From positions 186,001-250,000 of the forward strand of contig JAJJXM010000067.1 of the NCBI GenBank assembly GCA_024516155.1: DNA of 64,000 nt, read 5' to 3'. How positions within the stretch are numbered: position 1 is the first letter of the stretch; the number at the start of each line of letters is the position of its first letter. Under the pieces are notes generated by a model, which was not told where the DNA came from, did not search any database, and saw nothing but the letters and a program-made list of their open reading frames with translations. This stretch comes from Pyronema omphalodes (taxonomy: Eukaryota; Ascomycota; Pezizomycetes; Pezizales; Pyronemataceae). A program made the translations under genes and the position numbers. This document shows, piece after piece, positions 1-10,578 of the stretch.

Positions 1-899
1 ATAAGCCGAATAACATCATACGACAGCGGAGTCTAGTCGGCCGAAGGAGATAAGGAGTTGACTGCCTCTTTGGTTAGTTATCACCGGAAACCTTATCTTC
101 GCAAACGCACCTTCAAACTGCCGATATGACGAGACGACCGTACGACGAACGGAACATCCGACCACCTCCTATTAGGGACCCCCGGGAGGCCCACAGTCTA
201 TTGCTGACCATGACGACATTATCAGATCATACAAACGACTTCACCGGATGCGACGGAATCGCCAGCCGGACATCGAAGTCCGAAGTTAGTTGCAGGAACG
301 CGTCAGCCGGTCCTGCAATGCACATTCCTCGAAATGCATTCCGATGCCTTATTATTATTAATGACATCAGTGCAAACGACGAAAAGAACGAGTCTAGGCA
401 TTAGCAAACCACTAAGGCATCATCCGGATAATGGCCCGGAGGATGTCTTAAAGTATATTCGCGATATTAGCGTTTTTACCAAAAGTTGCATTTTGTATGG
501 TGGAAAAATCACGTTTAGGTGTAGCCAACCAACGTCTTAGGGTACTTCCATTTCCGCCCACCGCATAGTCCTTGCAGGGTATATGAGTGGGGAGCTCAAG
601 ATAAGAAAAATATAAAAGTGCCAAAAGCCCCCACTCGAAGAAGCCATCATCCAGCAACGCAATCAATACTGTCCCGAATACAACAACACTTCCCACGAAG
701 GGATATTGTCATCTTTTGAGTCAATACCCGACGTCCTCAAATATATACCTTACCTCCAATCAATACAATACCTCCGGTCGTCCCTCTGGAAGAAACGACC
801 ACCAAACGAAACCGATACTCTCGAAACGCTCCCTGAGATACGCAGGAGAGTTTAAACTTATAACTGTTATCACCTCTACTTTCCGTTAGAAGAATCCCC
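1..899. other. No supported gene; probable degraded repeat
   Basis: I see only short overlapping frames without recognisable motifs. The stretch adjoins the LINE fragment that begins near 900 and is probably old transposon or LTR-derived DNA, but no terminal repeat or domain supports a specific family. Confidence 0.3.
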
Positions 900-1911
900 T
901 TGAGAAGTAATAATTCCCCTTCTTGGAATTATTGCTTCTCTCTTTTCTTTCGGGAATTTCAGAGTTACCCGGCCGTCCATTACCCTGGGACCCCCGGTTT
1001 ACAGATATTTCCTGGACTGTTTGGCACACCCCCCATTACCTACCTACCCCTCACGCGCATGCCCATGTCCCCTACACCCCCCTCAAACCCCCAAACACTT
1101 ACTCTTATCATGCCCCCTCTTTACCCAACACCGCATACGCCTCCGAAGGGAGCTGAAGCCACCCCGACACCGACAACTCAATCTACGCATCATGCTGCAC
1201 ACGAAAACCGGCATCACGGCTCTGATCACCATGATTTCTGACACCTAGGTCGCCACCTCAGAGTGGGCACACACGGTATTGTGTCAGTCCCCCGGAGAGA
1301 CTAACAGACAAGACAGACGAACCGAGACGACAGGCTGGGGAACATTGTTGGACCCAGATGAGGAACATTAAAAAAAAAAAAAAAAAAATAATAATAATAA
1401 TAAAATGTATATAATGAACGGAGTAGAGAGAGAAGGATAGAGGAGAGGAGAAGGAAAGGAGAGGGAAGGGAGCGGAAGAGAGGAGGAAGAGAAGAAGTTC
1501 GAAGCAGGGAAGGAAGAGGGAGACACAGTGGAGAAAGGAGGACGGAGGGAGAAAGGGAGGCAGAGAGAGGAAGGGAGAGAGGGACGGTATCGGGGAAGAG
1601 GAAGGAGAAGGGAGAAGGAGTTTTAAAAAAAAAAAAAACGGGGGACGTCAACGGGGAAGGGAGGAGGAACAACAGGCACCGGGAAGGGTGACTGAAGAGC
1701 AAACAGGGCTCCGGGACACACCGACGAGACGAGCAGAAACGGAGAGAGAGTGAAGAGGGGGACTACAAGCCGATCAAGATAGACCGCTCCGGGGCGTTCC
1801 CGGTAACTCCTGGGGTCACTCTCAGGAGTTAGCAATGTATATACTAGTTAGTCTCCGCCATAACCTTAGGGTTAGATGCGTGTATGAAATAAAAAAAAAA
1901 AAAAAAAAAAA
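900..1911 (+). mobile_element. 5'-truncated LINE copy A (ORF2 C-terminus plus 3' UTR and poly-A tail)
   Basis: The frame ending at 1246 encodes a LINE ORF2 C-terminal knuckle-like segment (CPCPLHPPQTPKHLLLSC) that closely matches the minus-strand segment near 4150-3980. After the stop come an A-run with AAT repeats (about 1371-1403), a purine-rich GA stretch (1430-1640), a second A-run, and a 3' terminus with CCATAACCTTAGGGTT (about 1850) followed by poly-A at 1889-1911. The motifs GAGCAAACAGGGCTC and GGGGACTACA in the 3' UTR also occur in copy B in the same order. All of the endonuclease and nearly all of the RT region is missing, so this is a dead 5'-truncated insertion. The poly-A tail directly abuts the SPRY remnant. 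Confidence 0.7.
1430..1640. repeat. Purine-rich (GA)n-like low-complexity tract
   Basis: Almost uninterrupted A/G on the plus strand, ending in a run of about 15 A. It lies in the 3' UTR of LINE copy A; a similar purine-rich stretch lies at the equivalent place in copy B (minus strand, about 3400-3310). It creates open frames on the minus strand that are not genes. Confidence 0.7.
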
Positions 1912-1920
1912 ATCAACAAC

Positions 1921-2446
1921 ACTGTTCCCTCAGGTTATGATGAACCCACTATCATTAGCTCACCTACAGGAGATAAGCCGGAGATCTACTTTGAGATAAC
2001 TGTCCTACAAACGGACACGGAGAGGCAAGACATGTCTCCGGCTCATGGATATGCGATACTAACAACTGTTGCTAGGATTGTTGGTCTTGGTTTAACCAAT
2101 GGCCCACTTCAGCGCCTTGACAGGATGCCTGGTTGTGACAAAAACACTTGGGGATATCACGGTCATGATGGAAAACCCTTTCAGAATGCTGGTTTCGGGT
2201 TGGAATATGTTGAGCAATATGGTGCTGGCGATACGGTTGGATGTGGAGTTATTAAAGGGCGTGTTTTCTTCACCAAAAACGGCACGTTTTTAGGTGCGGC
2301 TATTTACCGAACTCCCTTCCAAAGATAATACTGACGTAATGGTAGCTTTTTGCTTTGATGATGTTTATGGTCAGCTCTTCCCCATCGTCGGAATGGCGCC
2401 GGGCAACAAGATCCGCGCAAACTTTGGTGAAGAGCCCGTCCTGTGA
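1921..2446 (+). pseudogene. SPRY-domain protein remnant (RanBPM/Ssh4-like), frameshifted
   Basis: The reading frame from 1921 contains a recognisable SPRY core: PEIYFEITVL, then a GLGLTNGPLQRLDRMPG stretch, NTWGYHGHDGKPF, GAGDTVGCGVIKGRVFFTKNG and FLG. SPRY domains are protein-interaction modules, found in fungi in RanBPM/GID-complex and Ssh4/Ear1-type proteins. The frame breaks at about 2302. One extra A in the GCGGCTATTTACC context throws the reading into a stop at 2328, while the next frame resumes with a typical SPRY ending (QLFPIVGMAPGNKIRANFG) and stops at 2444-2446. The N-terminal part is absent: the poly-A tail of LINE copy A lies immediately upstream, and CCTCAG at 1929-1934 could be an old splice acceptor. 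I read it as a host gene fragment cut by a retrotransposon insertion; a 1-nt assembly error is the alternative for the frame break. Confidence 0.75.
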
Positions 2447-2924
2447 TCCTTTGACCAGCCATCTGCATGGTCCTCTGACCAGCCATCTTCACGGTCCAGC
2501 GATGTGGGTGATGGCGTCAATAGACTTTGGCAAACTCAACGAATAATGCTACCGATAATAAGGTCGAGAAGGGCCGCTTTGAGGCGCCGGACGGCACAAT
2601 TATCGGATCAGGATTGATTGAGATGATGGAGGTATCTCTGGCTGAAATAGAAGAGTAGTGATGGAGAACAGTAGAGGTGATGGAATCTCGGGATGGGTGT
2701 AGGAAAGTGTCGTTGATTTTTGTCTGTTAGTTTCTTATTATGAATATATGCAGCGCACTCTTTGAAGACATTGAGTCCTTGAAGATCAGAAGCCGGCAGT
2801 ATTGCCGGTGAAACCTAAGGGTGGCAATCTCGTCAAGCTGAATGCCTACCAGGAAGACCACAGGCTATTTTAGGCATTGCCCAGCTCCTCTGAACTCGGT
2901 ATAGTCGTACCGCCTTGTGTAATT
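2447..2924. other. No supported gene
   Basis: Probably the decayed 3' part of the SPRY gene. A short imperfect repeat (tgaccagccatct twice near 2450-2490) is the only structure seen. Confidence 0.3.
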
Positions 2925-4192
2925 TATTTATTTATTTCTTCATACTGGCATACAACCGTAAGGTTATGGCAGACGCTACATATTTACTGAACAAATCGGG
3001 GTTCGGGGTTTAAACCTTCCTCCTGCCAGGAAAGGCCCTGGAGCTGTCGTCTGTCTGAGGGGTGTAGTCCCCTGTCTTCCGTCGAGGTACATTTTTGTCT
3101 ATGCGCGTCATCATGTTCAAGAGCCCTGTTTGCTCAGAGGCCACCTCGCCGGGTTGTCTTCCCTATCCTCTCCCCTTCCCCGCCCTTATTTTCCTTATTT
3201 TTCCACCTGTTTTTTTCCTCCGCAAAGCATGTGCAAAGAGAAGCAATAACTGAAAAGCCAAAGAAAATTCCAAACAGTACTGAAACTAAACGAGTGTGTT
3301 TCCGGCCATTCGCTATCTCTCTTCACTTCCCTCTCCCCTCTTGCGTCCCGTTTCTCTCGCCTTCTTTTCCTTTCTCCTACCCGGTATTGGTTCTTGTGTT
3401 CTTATTCTATACAGTCGACTCGGTTTATAGGGGTACTATCTATAAGAATACCCACTGTAGAAGGGTACCAGCCGCGGTCCCGACGGTTTTTGTACGGGAA
3501 TTAAGGGTATCACAGTGTACTAGAATATCCTTAAGAAAATGCCGGAAATTTGTATGGTACCCTTATACAGTGGGGCGGCTGGTGATGTGGCTATGGTGCA
3601 ATTTGTTACAATTTGTGTGGCGCTAGGACTCCACTACTTACCTCCGCACTACCCCAGCTCTGTGCATCTCGACCAATCACTCGTGCCAAGCTTCTTGGTC
3701 TGTAAGAATATACATCATATAAGGGTACACCCCTTCGATCCCAGCGTACCCCCACAAACCGATTCGACTGTAGATGTGTGTTTTTTTTTCTTTTTTTTTC
3801 TCCTTTTTCTTTCTTTTTGCTTTCTTTCAGAAAACAAAAATGATTGGTACTGTGCTCGTCAGCTAGATCGTTCGAGGTTCCCCATCCTCTTGTCTTGGGT
3901 CCCTGGTGTCAGTTCCGTCTGTCCCGTGAGGTCATTCGTCAGGTATTTCTGTGCCCATCCTGCTGTGGCTAATTTAATGTCGATAATCATGGTGTCCAAG
4001 GCATTCCTTCCTGATTTGGTGTGCAGGATCTGTGTGAAGAAGGGTTGTTGGTGCCTGGGGAGTTTGAGGTTGTGGTGGAGGATGTCTCTGTGTGAGGTGG
4101 AGTCGGGGTATGCCAGTAGCAGGTGTTTGAGGGTCTGCGGGGGGTGGAGGGGGCAGGAGCATGCCCTGCTCGGAGACTTCTGTCTGTCATAG
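2925..4192 (-). mobile_element. 5'-truncated LINE copy B (minus strand), split by a MITE
   Basis: Read on the minus strand from 4192, the sequence encodes an ORF2 C-terminus (CPLHPPQTLKHLLLAYP, then RHQQPFFTQILHTKSGRNALDT in two overlapping pieces) homologous to copy A. A purine-rich 3' UTR follows, then the shared motifs GAGCAAACAGGGCTC and CCATAACCTTACGGTT, and a tail of AAAT repeats near 2940-2925. The 359-bp MITE at 3412-3770 sits inside the 3' UTR, so the LINE was there first. Copies A and B are the same family but end in different simple tails (poly-A versus AAAT repeats). Confidence 0.65.
3412..3770. mobile_element. MITE with pogo/Tc1-mariner-like TIRs and TA target site
   Basis: Left end CAGTCGACTCGGTTTATAGG and right end, reverse complemented, CAGTCGAATCGGTTTGTGGG form imperfect terminal inverted repeats, flanked on both sides by TA (3410-3411 and 3771-3772). 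The interior repeats GGGTACC/GGTACCC and AAGAATA motifs in both orientations. No transposase is encoded. TA duplication plus a CAGTCGACTC-type end is typical of Tc1/mariner-pogo derivatives. It is inserted in LINE copy B. Confidence 0.75.
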
Positions 4193-4402
4193 CGAAAAGA
4201 AATGCCCAGCTATGCTTACGAAACATTTTTTTGCTGCAATATTCGTCAGAAAGTTGTTCTATGGGTTTTTTTTTCGCGCGCGTGGCATCGCGAAGTGTGT
4301 GGTGAAGTTTTTCTTCGTGGGTCGTGGTGCGGGGGGGAGGGGGGCGACGTTGCGGGAGGTTTAGGGTTAGGGCAGAGACTAATTTTTCTGACACCGAAAG
4401 AT

Positions 4403-4423
4403 TTGACGGAAACTTTCCGTCAA
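4403..4423 (+). promoter_or_regulatory. Perfect hairpin in the LINE 5' UTR
   Basis: TTGACGGAAA, one central C, and TTTCCGTCAA form a 10-bp perfect inverted repeat. Two further GACGG/GTCGG echoes follow at about 4434-4463. It lies 270 bases upstream of ORF1; a role in transcription or translation is only a guess. Confidence 0.5.
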
Positions 4424-4692
4424 CGAAAAACCGCTGACGGAAGTGTCAAAATCTGTCGGAAACTCTTGATCTATCCAAAAACAGTTTAGAAAGTTGATGT
4501 TCTGCGTCTTAGTGCGGTCCTAGCCTCGCCCGTAGCCTTGCAACAAGTTTCCATCTACGTTGCCATCTCAGTTTCCGACAGCACCACTCAAAGCTCACTT
4601 CTCACCCTCGTTCTGTCCCTCAAGTCTCATTGGCCGCAGAATCTCCGACTGATTTGTCGCATTCCGCTGCTTTTGCGCATTGAGTAACCCTG

Positions 4693-6402
4693 TTGAGTCA
4701 CCCTATTATTTATGACGACAGATTTATCATAAAAGGTTTTCCGAAGCGCGCTATAATCGGCCTTGATCAACGTAGCGTGAAACGCCCTATTAAATCCAAT
4801 CAAAAGAGCTATCGGGTGTCATTCGACGCTCGCCTCCAACAGGCAGTTGGAAAACGAGCCCAAGCCACCCAGCCCCTCGAAGAGGAAGGCCCCGCGTGTG
4901 AAAAACGCGAGAAACGCGGTGACGACGCGCCCACGGTCGTGTCTGTCATAAACCCGGAGTACATTCTCAGCCTTGGTAAGAGGCTGGATGCCCTAGACAA
5001 ACGCGTCCCCGCCCTGGAGGAAGAGGTCACGCGCCTCCGCACAGTTAATCGTGAGCTTCGCGACCGCCTTAACGAAGCTCTCGCCAGACCCGCCCCGCCC
5101 GCCCCCAGACCGTCCCGCTCCACCGCGCAGACCACCGCTGCTCCGCTCCGCCCCCCCATTCCGATGGCCACCCAGCCGACCGTCGCACAGGTCGCCGCTG
5201 CCAACGCAAGCCTCCCCGCCCCCACGCCTGCCCTTACCACACCGTGGGCCACCCACCAGTCGCGTCACGCGAAGAAGGTCCAGCAACGCGCTGGCAGCCT
5301 TCACGCCCCCGCCACAAACCTCCCGTCTGAGGTCCTTCGCATCGTCTTCGCTCGTGACCCCGCCAGCGCAAACTGCTCCCAGCCCCTGAACGCGTACACG
5401 GCAGCCATCAACAACTGTCTGTGGTACAAGAACGCGCCTCAGTTCCACCGCGTTTTGAAGGTGTCCCGCAACGCAAAGGGTACCCTGACGGCCACCACCG
5501 TCCCAGGGGTTGATGCAGCCACGCTTTTACGTTTGTATCGTAATGAAATTATCAACGCAGTTAGGGAAGTAGACTCGGGGGTTACTGATGTCGAGGAGCT
5601 AGACCGTTGGGTAGCCCTCAAGGTGCACGGCGTGCCGCTCGCGCGTTTCCTGGGGGAAGGTTCCCACGGAGTGCAAAAACTCCAGGTGGAAATACAAGCA
5701 AACCATGAAAACGTAGAAGTCCTACCTAATGTCCGTTGGTTGGGTAAGGTTGAAGAGATCCGTGAACGCTTCGTTCGCGGAGCCACCCAAAGTTCATCTG
5801 CCGTAGTTTTCGTGAGGAGCTCCGCTTCCGCCTGCTTGATAATCACCAAAGGCGTCTTGCTGGGCAGTCGCCGCCACCGGGCAGAACTCTACGTCTTCGA
5901 GGGCCCCGATAGTCAGTGCTCCGGATGCCTAAAATGGGGCCACATCCGCGAGCGCTGCTCCACGCCTGATGTGTTCCGGTGCGCTTTTTGCGCCCTCAGC
6001 CACCCCACCGCGAAGCACCCCGCGTGCTCATTCGCAGGCTGCAGCAAGCCTATGGGCTCCGCGTGCCCCCATGCTCTCCCACTACCTAAGTGTGCTAACT
6101 GCGGGGAGGAACACTTTGCGACAGCCAGAACCTGTCCTGATCGCCTCGCCGCCATAGCGGCCGCCCGCCTCGCCCGCTCGTCCCGACTGAACCCTGTCAC
6201 CACTGACGCCCCCACCACGCGTGTAGCCTCCGCTCCGACTCCCTCCTCCCCCCCGTCCCCCTCCCCCCAGACTCGAGACCCCAGCCCCTCCACCGCCCTG
6301 GTGGTTGTGAACCCCTTCGCTGTCCTCATGGACACCGACTCCGAAGTCGCCTCCTCCGCGGGGTCGACCGATGCCGTTGCGCCCACAGAACCTGAATTAT
6401 GA
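4693..6402 (+). CDS. LINE ORF1 protein with CCHC zinc knuckles
   Basis: This 569-residue protein starts at an ATG (4693). The N-terminal third includes a coiled-coil-like segment (LGKRLDALDKRVPALEEEVTR, residues about 95-120) and a Pro/Ala-rich linker. The middle resembles the RNA-binding region of LINE ORF1 proteins. Near residues 405-480 three cysteine-histidine clusters occur: CSGCLKWGHIRERC, CAFCALSHPTAKHPAC and CANCGEEHFATARTC, which are gag-like knuckles binding element RNA. A Pro/Ser/Thr-rich tail follows. The stop overlaps the ORF2 start as ATGA, consistent with coupled termination-reinitiation. The frame is intact over its full length. The codon-rich GC content is higher than in the surrounding host genes. 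Confidence 0.85.
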   Translation: MSHPIIYDDRFIIKGFPKRAIIGLDQRSVKRPIKSNQKSYRVSFDARLQQAVGKRAQATQPLEEEGPACEKREKRGDDAPTVVSVINPEYILSLGKRLDALDKRVPALEEEVTRLRTVNRELRDRLNEALARPAPPAPRPSRSTAQTTAAPLRPPIPMATQPTVAQVAAANASLPAPTPALTTPWATHQSRHAKKVQQRAGSLHAPATNLPSEVLRIVFARDPASANCSQPLNAYTAAINNCLWYKNAPQFHRVLKVSRNAKGTLTATTVPGVDAATLLRLYRNEIINAVREVDSGVTDVEELDRWVALKVHGVPLARFLGEGSHGVQKLQVEIQANHENVEVLPNVRWLGKVEEIRERFVRGATQSSSAVVFVRSSASACLIITKGVLLGSRRHRAELYVFEGPDSQCSGCLKWGHIRERCSTPDVFRCAFCALSHPTAKHPACSFAGCSKPMGSACPHALPLPKCANCGEEHFATARTCPDRLAAIAAARLARSSRLNPVTTDAPTTRVASAPTPSSPPSPSPQTRDPSPSTALVVVNPFAVLMDTDSEVASSAGSTDAVAPTEPEL

Positions 6403-9400
6403 GTACCATTCAGGTTCTACAGTTAAACTGTCGCAAGAGCGGTGAGGTTCTTACGGCGATCATGGAGAGCGGGAAAGAGTTGGGTGCGGACGTCGTGCTT
6501 GTGCAGGAGCCGCCGACGTTCCAAGGGTGGAGACACCCGGCGTATGACTTTCTCTGGGGTGGTAGAGTGATAGCGGCGGTACGCAAAGACTCCGCGTGGA
6601 CGTTGAGGCCTCGGGAAGATCTCGCGGTGGGGAGCGACGGGGACGTGCAGGTGTTGGATGTAATGTGTCGAGGGCACAGGCAGCTTAGGATGGTGAACGT
6701 CTACGACGCTCCTCGTAACTCGGACGGAGCTCGACCTCCTAGAGATGTCAGCTGGGATCGTATCATCACCACGGGAACGGTACTGGCGGGCGACTTCAAT
6801 GCCCATAGCCAGCGGTGGAACCCCCGGTGTGACGCACCGCTCCACCACGCCTTCCTGGAGTCCCTGATGGATTCCCACGACCTTCATTACGTGGGTGACG
6901 GTCTCGAAACGCACCAGCAAACAGGTCAGCTGCGTTACAGCGTTATCGACTTGGTGCTCGCGACGGAGGAGATAGCGACGGCGGTGCGAGCCACAAGGCT
7001 GGACGCGCCGGAACATGCCACCACGTCCGACCACGCTGCGTTGTCGTGGGAAGTGTCGACGGTGATAGCTCCGGAGGACTTCGAAGTCCCTACGCCGGGG
7101 TGGGCTGTTGAGGAACTGTTGGAGGATGAGGTCGGAGCGGTCTCTGCGGCGTTAGATTGGCGCCATCGAAGCAAACGCAGACCGCTCCTCACGGATCTCA
7201 GCACGGAGGAGGAGGTAGAAGATGAGGTAGTTTGGGTACGGGAGGAACTAACATCTTTGTTGGAGGAGCGAGCAAGGAAAATTCGGCTCACCGCACGGTC
7301 GAAGCGGTGGTGGTGCGCGGAGATTCGGGAGGCTCGTACGGAGTATGGGAGGACCCGCAGGGCGGTCAAGGAAGGTCGCGCGTCGGTGGAGGAAGAACAC
7401 CAGCTGCGAAACGCATACCACTCGCTACAACGACAGAAAAAACGTAGGTGCTGGGGGGACTTCCTGTCGACAGCCAACGGGGACGCTGTCTGGGCTGCGC
7501 TGAGAATGACTAAACCGCGAGCGGCGACGTTGGTCGGCCCGCTCGAGAACGAAGAGGGGCAACGAGCGGAGGATGATCAGGATAAGCGAAGGATGCTTGC
7601 GGAAGTATCCTTTGCCCCTCCTAACCCCTTCTCGGAGTTACCACTCCCCCCGGGGCCTCCTGGAACCCTGTGGCAGTCAGTCTCGCTACAATCAGTCTCC
7701 TCCGCTCTGTCTAGGCAGAGCAACAAGAAGGCCCCAGGCGCTGATGCACTGGGTGTCCCCATTGTCAAAGCCCTGCTCTCGTGGGATCCCGAACGGGTCG
7801 TCGCGGTGGTCAAACATTGCCTGCGCCTGGTGTATCACCCCCGCGACTGGAAAATCGCAAAGGGTGTGTGCATCCCGAAGCCGGGAAAGCCGAGCTACTC
7901 GCGTGCCAAAAGCTTTCGGATCATCTCCTTGCTCAGCTGCTTCGGCAAGCTGGTGGAAAAAGTGGTAGCGGTGCTCCTCGCACAAGAGGCCGAGCGCACG
8001 GGGATTCTGCACGATGGGCAGTTCGGGGGGAGGACAAACAGGTCGGCGGCGGACGCGGCGGCGGTTTTGGTAGGGTTCGTCGAGGCTGCTTGGGAGGAAA
8101 AGGCGTTAGCAGGCGCTCTCTTGATGGATGTAAAGGGCGCGTTCCCTACCGTCAACAGCGTTTGCTTAACCAACAAGCTGCGTAGAGCAGCCTTCGACGA
8201 AGGTCTTGTTCGCTGGGTGACAAGCTTCATGAGAGGTAGGAGAGTCGAGATTTTCCCCGCAGGGGAGGCTGGCGAGCCGATAGACACAGACATTGGGTTG
8301 CCCCAAGGCTCCCCCGTGTCCCCGATATTATTTCTGCTGTACATAGCGGATCTGGCGGGGATGTTTGAAACGGAGGTCGGAGGAACGCTGGGACTGTCTT
8401 TCGTCGATGACGTCACGTGGCTCGTGAAAGGCGCGTCAGCGACTGACGTCACCACCAAGTTAGACCGATGCGCGTCCCTCTGCCTCGCGTGGGGTGAAGC
8501 GAACGCGGTAGTGTTCGAATCAGAAAAGACGGAAGCAATCCTTTTCTCTCGCAGACGCTCTCCCCCGAACCCCGACTCCCTCACGGTGACGGTGGGAACC
8601 CACTCCATTCGGTATTCCGAAACCGCTGTTCGGTGGTTAGGTTACTGGCTGGACGCCAAACTCACCTTTAACCAGCATCGCCAGAAATGGCTCTCCCGGG
8701 CCTCGCAACAACAAGCACAAATTGCACGCTTGTGCAAGAAATACGGGCTCCCCGCAGGCAGCACTGCTAATCTTCAACAAGCTGTGGTGCAATCCGTTGC
8801 TACCTACGGCATAGAAATCAACGCCGCCCGCCGACTCCCCTCCCGAGACGCCGGTCACCTGTCCCGCCTCCAACTCGTCCTCAACAAGCAGGCACGGGCC
8901 ATCACCGGCTGCTTCCGTACAACCCCGCTCGGCTTTCTGGCAGCAGAAAGCGCGACGCGACCGGCAGAATCCCTTGTGCGCGGACGAGAAGCCCGCTTTA
9001 GAGCGCGACTTTTTACCCGCCCAGCCCCCCCCGGCTCCAGCCCCCCGTCTCCGACCGCCGACATCGTCAGGCAACTGACTCAGCGCGCGACGACTCGTTC
9101 GGGCTTCCACCACGTGGAGAGGGTCTTCCCCCCTCTCCCCCAACAGTTCCCCGGTACCGTCGTCATCGCATCGAGGGACGAAGCAACCGAGTGCGCCCAA
9201 CAATGGAGAAACCTTGGCTCCGCCTGCGTCTGGACCGACAAGTCTCGCATGGAAGATGTCGCTGGCTCAGGCTTTGTTCGCTACGTGAGAGGTATCCTCA
9301 CTCCCTCCTCCTTCTGCGTGGGACATCATGCAGAGGTGTATGACGCCGAGCTTCATGCCATGCTGATGGCCCTGCGAGATTACTGGGATAATTACCATTA

Positions 9401-10169
9401 CTCAGTAGCCCGCCCCCCCCGCTCCTCACAATTTTCTCCGATGCACAAGCTGCGCTGCAGCGACTGCTCTCTGACGTGCCTGGCCCGGGCCAGATCTTGC
9501 AGCGCCTGATCGCGACAAAAGTCGCAAAACTCCGCGCCTTCACCGGCATCGAGGTGGTCTTCCGGTGGGTGCCCGGACACAGCGACATCCTGGAAAACGA
9601 AGCCGCGGACGCGGCAGCAAAACACGGTACGGGTCACCGATGCTTGGCCCCCCCCCCTCCGAGGGTGTGCAAACCCCGTCTGCTCCCCCCTCCCTTGGAC
9701 GTCGCTGGCGCATGTCAATCGCGCAGTGACGCAGATCCCCAAGGCGATTGCATCGAAGTGGGTACGCCAGCGTACCGACCTTACCGCATCCTACCGCCCA
9801 CGAAAGAAGCGGGGCATCCGCGACGGCCTGAAAACCGTGCCGAAACACCGGGCTGCGGTGTTCTACCAGATTGCCTCCGGTCACGCGCTGATAGGCACTC
9901 ACCTGGTGCGCATAAAGAAAAAAGACTCCGATCGCTGTTGGTGGTGCGATTCCGGAGAACGCCAAACGCGAGGTCACCTGTTTGGTGCCTGCGATCGCTG
10001 GCAACGTGAGTACGAGGTACTCGCTCAAGAGGTGGAAAAAATAACCGGAAAGCCGCGGCGACGGCGGGGAAGGCTGAAGGCGGTGGAGATTTTTTCGGAC
10101 AATCGGCTTACCAAAGCGATCTTGGAATACCTAGCAGCCACGGAGGTGGGAAGGCGCTATGTAGAATGA
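6399..10169 (+). pseudogene. LINE ORF2: endonuclease, reverse transcriptase, RNase H (two late frameshifts)
   Basis: The frame is open from 6399 to 9509. Residues 1-230 are an apurinic-type endonuclease (QLNCRKSGEVL, VLVQEPP, LAGDFNAHSQRWNP, SVIDLVLA, TTSDHAALSW). Residues about 420-750 are the RT: SFRIISLLSCFGKLVEK, HDGQFGGRTNRSA, LLMDVKGAFPTVN, GLPQGSPVSPILF, and the catalytic FVDD. RNase H begins with VWTDKSRMEDVAGSGF. Reading then has to change frame near 9412-9420 (a C-run), where TIFSDAQAALQRL continues, and again between about 9648 and 9700 (C-runs), where SLAHVNRAVTQIPKAI continues to the stop at 10169. That last part holds a terminal CWWCDSGERQTRGHLFGAC motif. Both breaks fall in homopolymer C, so they may be real indels or assembly errors. 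The enzyme would nick target DNA and reverse-transcribe the element in place. Confidence 0.85.
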
Positions 10170-10578
10170 GAACGGCACGGGTGGGTAAGGCCAAATTGGG
10201 AGGATACGGGGAATGAGGTGATACGAGATGCGGGGATTTTCCTTTTTTTTCTTTTCGTTGTGTTAAAACGCGTATCTTTGGTTTCCTCTGTTTTTCTCGC
10301 GATGTATTCGAGCAGTCCGCTTCTAAGCGACTTTGTCTCCTTTCTTTTTTTCTTTCTTTTCTTTCTTTTCTTTTCTTTTCCGGGGGGCACGGTTTGACTG
10401 GGTATTTTCCTTTTCTTTTATTTTTTTTTACTTCTGGGGTGTGTAACGGGGATAGGAGATAGGGGCGCCTCATTAGGTGGTCTTGGCCACGAGGACGGGA
10501 TACCAGGATTTCTTCCTTCCTGCATAGGCCTTTCAGGCCCCGAACAGTGTATGATACAAAACAAAACAAAACAAAACA
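10170..10578 (+). other. LINE 3' UTR and simple-repeat tail
   Basis: Contains a T/C-rich tract (about 10237-10440), a short GC-rich hairpin-like segment (AGGCCTTTCAGGCCC near 10527), and an ACAAA-type tail. No gene. Confidence 0.65.

Larger units (their letters stand above)
4196..10578 (+). mobile_element. Near-complete I/Tad-like LINE retrotransposon
   Basis: The element holds a 5' UTR, ORF1 (4693-6402), ORF2 (6399-10169, broken near its end), a 3' UTR with a long pyrimidine-rich stretch, and an ACAAA-repeat tail at about 10556-10578. The domain order is CCHC ORF1, then AP-type endonuclease, RT, RNase H and a terminal cysteine motif, as in I/Tad-group LINEs. The 5' boundary is uncertain: I place it just after the end of LINE copy B. 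No target-site duplication could be identified by eye. Confidence 0.75.

Noticed and set aside
1301..1702. Minus-strand Ser/Leu/Pro-rich frame
   Set aside because: Produced by the purine-rich tract in the LINE 3' UTR.
5913..6386. Antisense open frames over LINE ORF1 and ORF2
   Set aside because: GC-rich coding DNA gives long antisense frames; none has motifs, while the sense frames carry complete domain sets.
4693..6402. Host zinc-finger protein
   Set aside because: Three CCHC knuckles plus a four-base overlap with an endonuclease-RT frame identify it as LINE ORF1.
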